Source: Glycomyces fuscus
GTDB lineage: Bacteria > Actinomycetota > Actinomycetes > Streptosporangiales > Streptosporangiaceae
Length of the DNA stretch: 64,000 nt
Direction: 5' to 3'
Assembly (NCBI GenBank): GCA_002529455.1
Contig: NYMS01000020.1
Location: 62,001-126,000 of the forward strand
The position numbers and the translations under genes are program-made. The notes beneath the pieces were generated by a model. That model did no database searches. It was given only the letters and a program-made list of their open reading frames with translations, and was not told the DNA's origin. This document shows positions 61,585-64,000 of the stretch, one piece after another (within the stretch, counting starts at the first letter, position 1; every line of letters starts with the position of its first letter).

Positions 61585-62538
61585 TCACCGGTCGTCGGCG
61601 CTTCGGAAGGCGCGCCGGTAGGCCCGCGGGCTGGTGCCGACGACCTGCCGGAACCGCTCCCGGAACGCGGTGGGCGAGCCGAACCCCGCACGCGCCGCCA
61701 CCAGGTCCACCGGGTGCGCGGTCGACTCCAGCAGGTACTGGGCCCGGCGGACGCGGGCCCGGTGCAGCCACCGCAGCGGCGTGGTCCCGGTCTGCTCGCG
61801 GAAACGGCGGCTGAGGGTGCGCGTGCTCGTCCCGGCGTGCGCGGCGATGTCCGCGAGGGTGAGGTCCCGGTCGCAGTTGTCGTCCAACCACAGCAGCAGC
61901 GGCTCCAGCGCCTCGCCGTCGGGCGCGGGAGGCCGCCGGTGCACGACGAACTGGGCCTGGCCGCCCTCGCGCTCCAGGGGCACCACGGACAGCCGGGCGG
62001 CGTCGGCGGCCACCGCCGAACCGTGGTCCCGGCGGATCATGTGCAGGCACAGGTCGAGCCCGGCCGCGGCGCCCGCCGAGGTGAGGAACTGGCCGTTGTC
62101 GACGTAGAGCACGTCCGGATCGACGCTGACCCCCGGATGCAGTTCCGCGAGCAGGTCCGCGCCCGCCCAGTGGGTGGTGGCGCGCAACCCGTCCAGCAGC
62201 CCGGTGGCGGCGAGCGGGAAGGCGCCCGTGCAGATGGAGGCGATCCGGGTCCCGCGCGCGGCGGCGGCGCGCAGCGCGGCGGCCGTCGGTTCCGGGACGG
62301 GCGCCGACGGGTCGGCGACACCGGGGACGACGACCGTGTCGGCCCCGGCCAGGGCCTCCAGCCCGTGGTGCGCGCGCAGGGTGAACCCGCCCGCCTCCAC
62401 CTCCTCCGCGGCCGAGCAGACACGCACCCGGTAGGGGCGGCGGCCGTCGGGCAGCCGGACGCGGGTGAACACCTCGACCGGCGTCGACAGGTCGAAGGCG
62501 ATGACGTCGTCCAGCGCGAGGACCACAACGGTGTGCAT
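61585..62538 (-). CDS. GlxA-type regulator (DJ-1/PfpI plus AraC HTH)
   Basis: 317 residues. The N-terminal DJ-1/PfpI domain (MHTVVVLALDDVIAFDLSTP) has the nucleophile-elbow Cys in IASICTGAFPLAATGLLDGL. The C-terminal AraC DNA-binding pair is LTLADIAAHAGTSTRTLSRR and VDLVAARAGFGSPTAFRERF. Related regulators sense nitrogen or quaternary amine metabolites. A second DJ-1 protein gene is divergent from it. Confidence 0.92.
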   Translation of the reverse strand: MHTVVVLALDDVIAFDLSTPVEVFTRVRLPDGRRPYRVRVCSAAEEVEAGGFTLRAHHGLEALAGADTVVVPGVADPSAPVPEPTAAALRAAAARGTRIASICTGAFPLAATGLLDGLRATTHWAGADLLAELHPGVSVDPDVLYVDNGQFLTSAGAAAGLDLCLHMIRRDHGSAVAADAARLSVVPLEREGGQAQFVVHRRPPAPDGEALEPLLLWLDDNCDRDLTLADIAAHAGTSTRTLSRRFREQTGTTPLRWLHRARVRRAQYLLESTAHPVDLVAARAGFGSPTAFRERFRQVVGTSPRAYRRAFRSADDR

Positions 62539-62717
62539 GGCGAAAGGCTAGGCGTACGACGACTTCCGGCCAAGCGCTGCGGACTGCACGGCCTCACGGG
62601 AGAGCCCGGACAGCGGTGTGGCCGGATCCCGTCGTTATCTGTCCTTCCAGCCACTTCTGCGGAGCGCGTCGCGCTTCTAGCGTGGGGCCCGTTCGTGAAG
62701 AGGAGGGGGAGGGACCC

Positions 62718-63377
62718 ATGTTGCGTGCCCAGTGCGTGCTGTTCGACGGGTTCGACCTGCTGGACGTCGTCGCGCCGTTCGAGGTGCTCCATGCCGGAGG
62801 AACGGCCGGCGGCGGCGCGATCGCGGTGGAGCTGGTGTCGGCGGAGGGGCCTCGGGAGGTCCCCAGCGGGGTGGGGCCGGCCCTGCGGGCGACCGCACGG
62901 CTGGACCCGGGGGCCGCGGACCTCGTGATCGTTCCCGGTGCGGCGGGCCGCGTCCCCGCGCCCGGGGCCGAGGAGACCCGTGAGGACGACGTCCCCGCGA
63001 TCCTCGGGCGCACCCTCGGCACGGAACTGCCCGGGCTCCTGGGCGAGGCGGTCAACGCCTCCGGGGTGACGGTCGCGACGGTGTGCGGCGGTTCGCTCGT
63101 TCTGGCACTGGCCGGGTTGACCGAGGGCCGCCCGGCCACCACCCACCACGAGGGCCTCGACCTGCTCGACGCCACCGGAACCGTCGTGGTGGAGGCCCGG
63201 ATCGTGGACGACGGCGACCTGGTGACCGCCGCCGGAGTCACCTCCGGGCTGGACCTGGGCCTGTACCTGCTGGAACGCGAGGTGGGCCCGCGCATCGCCC
63301 ACTCCGTGGAGCGGTTGTTCGCCCACGAGCGCCGCGGCGTCGTCTGGCGGGCCGAGGGCCCCGAGGCCGTCGCGTGA
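62718..63377 (+). CDS. DJ-1/PfpI family protein
   Basis: 219 residues, single-domain. MLRAQCVLFDGFDLLDVVAP is the family start. VATVCGGSLVLALAGLTEGR holds the elbow Cys, followed by TTHH and the late GDLVTAAGVTSGLDLGLYLL. It is close to isonitrile hydratase-like members, but the activity is not provable. RBS GGGAGGGA is upstream of ATG 62718. Followed closely by a small gene in the same orientation. Confidence 0.9.
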   Translation: MLRAQCVLFDGFDLLDVVAPFEVLHAGGTAGGGAIAVELVSAEGPREVPSGVGPALRATARLDPGAADLVIVPGAAGRVPAPGAEETREDDVPAILGRTLGTELPGLLGEAVNASGVTVATVCGGSLVLALAGLTEGRPATTHHEGLDLLDATGTVVVEARIVDDGDLVTAAGVTSGLDLGLYLLEREVGPRIAHSVERLFAHERRGVVWRAEGPEAVA

Positions 63378-63409
63378 ACCCCCCGCACACCACGAGGAGT
63401 ACAGAGGGC

Positions 63410-63733
63410 ATGTCCGTCGAGGGAATCTGGGACCTGACCATCACCACACCGGTCGGCGGGCTGCGGCCCACCGTGCGCATCACCGAGGAGGGCGGCGGAC
63501 TGGCCGGAACCGCCCTGGGAGCGGGGGAGGAGGTGGAGCTCACGGACCTGGCCCTGGACGGTGACCGCCTCACCTGGCGCCAGGCGGTCACCAGGCCGAT
63601 GCGCCTCAACCTCGCCTTCGACCTGACCGTCGAGGGGGACCGGATGACCGGGACGTCGAAGGCCGGGCGGCTGCCAGCCTCCGGCGTCGTGGCCCGGCGC
63701 CGGGCGGACGACGGCTCCGGAACGGCCGACTGA
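63410..63733 (+). CDS. Small beta-rich hypothetical protein
   Basis: 107 residues with alternating beta-strand patterns: VEGIWDLTITTPVGGLRPTV, GGLAGTALGAGEEVELTDLA, LNLAFDLTVEGDRMTGTSKA. Short, compact and lipocalin- or calycin-like in outline; not recognised as a named family. ATG 63410 has GAGGAG within 15 nt. GTG 63374, overlapping the previous stop, is an alternative start. Probably co-transcribed with the DJ-1 gene. Confidence 0.78.
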   Translation: MSVEGIWDLTITTPVGGLRPTVRITEEGGGLAGTALGAGEEVELTDLALDGDRLTWRQAVTRPMRLNLAFDLTVEGDRMTGTSKAGRLPASGVVARRRADDGSGTAD

Positions 63734-63746
63734 GACTAGGTACGAC

Positions 63747-63779
63747 GAAGGCCCCGACCGGTGTCCGGTCGGGGCCTTC
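63747..63779 (+). terminator. Terminator after the small beta-rich protein gene
   Basis: Perfect 15-bp stem (63747-63761 with 63765-63779) and a 3-nt loop. Preceded by GGTACGACGA, shared with the parB-trxA hairpin. Confidence 0.9.
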
Positions 63780-63801
63780 CGTATGCCCTGGTGGGCGTCC
63801 G

Positions 63802-63886
63802 CGGAGGATAGGGGATTCGAACCCCTGAGGCGTTGCCACCAACACGCTTTCCAAGCGTGCGCCCTAGGCCACTAGGCGAATCCTCC
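63802..63886 (-). tRNA. tRNA-Ser (GGA)
   Basis: 85-nt class II tRNA on the minus strand. The acceptor GGAGGAT pairs with ATCCTCC, the discriminator is G, and the anticodon loop is CTTGGAAAG (anticodon GGA, reads UCC/UCU). It has a long variable arm and a T-loop GGTTCGAATC. CCA not encoded. Confidence 0.95.
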
Positions 63887-64000
63887 GCGAACAACTCTAC
63901 ATGCCCTCACGGGGTGCTCTGAACAGGTTTCCGCGGGCCCGTCCGGGCCCGCCCGTCCGGCCCCGGAACCGGGCTCACAGGGTCCGGCTGGACCTCACCG

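Overview
The window is chromosomal DNA from a very high G+C actinomycete, and it covers the replication-origin neighbourhood. The evidence is many GTG/TTG starts, strong G+C codon bias, an S18 protein with a CxxC pair, two tRNA-Ser genes, several actinobacterial-only families, and conserved gene order. The order dnaA/rpmH/rnpA/yidD/yidC/khpB/rsmG/parA/parB/trxA/trxB ... sigM/murJ/DUF6049/cca and the order ino1/ponA1/rpsF/ssb/rpsR/rplI/dnaB are both found around oriC in mycobacteria and streptomycetes. A Nocardiopsis-like (Streptosporangiales) source fits but cannot be proved from this window.

Layout. 1-8.3 kb: 5' part of dnaA (minus strand, running off the left edge), a ten-box DnaA-binding cluster, then the plus-strand ribosomal/RNase P/membrane-insertase/segregation genes with five parS sites, two of them inside parA. 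8.3-14.1 kb: trxBA with a SigR-type promoter, a membrane protein, a two-component system, and sigM with its zinc-binding anti-sigma factor. 14.1-24.4 kb: a cell-wall block (pseudokinase, two MurJ flippases, a DUF6049 membrane protein) and the CCA-adding enzyme. 24.4-28.7 kb: methyltransferase, MFS exporter, inositol-phosphate synthase, then a long non-coding stretch. 28.7-39.2 kb: class A PBP, rpsF-ssb-rpsR-rplI, a Tat-exported amidase, a MATE exporter, and dnaB. The dnaB gene carries a 415-residue class 3 intein in its P-loop and has DnaA boxes upstream.

39.2-44 kb is the most unusual accessory region. It holds an oxidoreductase and an AraC regulator next to an antibiotic-resistance type ABC-F gene. 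The ABC-F gene has a consensus promoter, a predicted leaderless six-codon upstream ORF and a 223-nt leader. A 28-bp identical element lies upstream of both the AraC gene and the ABC-F gene. 44-48.7 kb: small membrane/helical proteins, upp, two paralogous TadA-associated proteins, tadA and tRNA-Ser(CGA). 48.7-56.1 kb: a hemicellulose-type glycoside cluster (GH2 beta-mannosidase, GH36 alpha-galactosidase, a ROK repressor, and a LacI-like protein lacking its DNA-binding domain). A promoter-overlapping palindromic operator lies in the divergent intergenic region. 56.1-64 kb: PadR, a DUF2231-Rieske fusion, a FadH-like reductase, an epoxide-hydrolase-like enzyme with a divergent ArsR gene around a 33-bp dyad, two DJ-1/PfpI proteins, a small beta-rich protein and tRNA-Ser(GGA).

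Two dispersed sequence families cut across this layout. One is a short palindromic family built on TGTCGACA / CGACATGTCG, far more frequent than composition predicts. The other is a longer imperfect-palindromic element present at about 5.1 kb and 56.7 kb.
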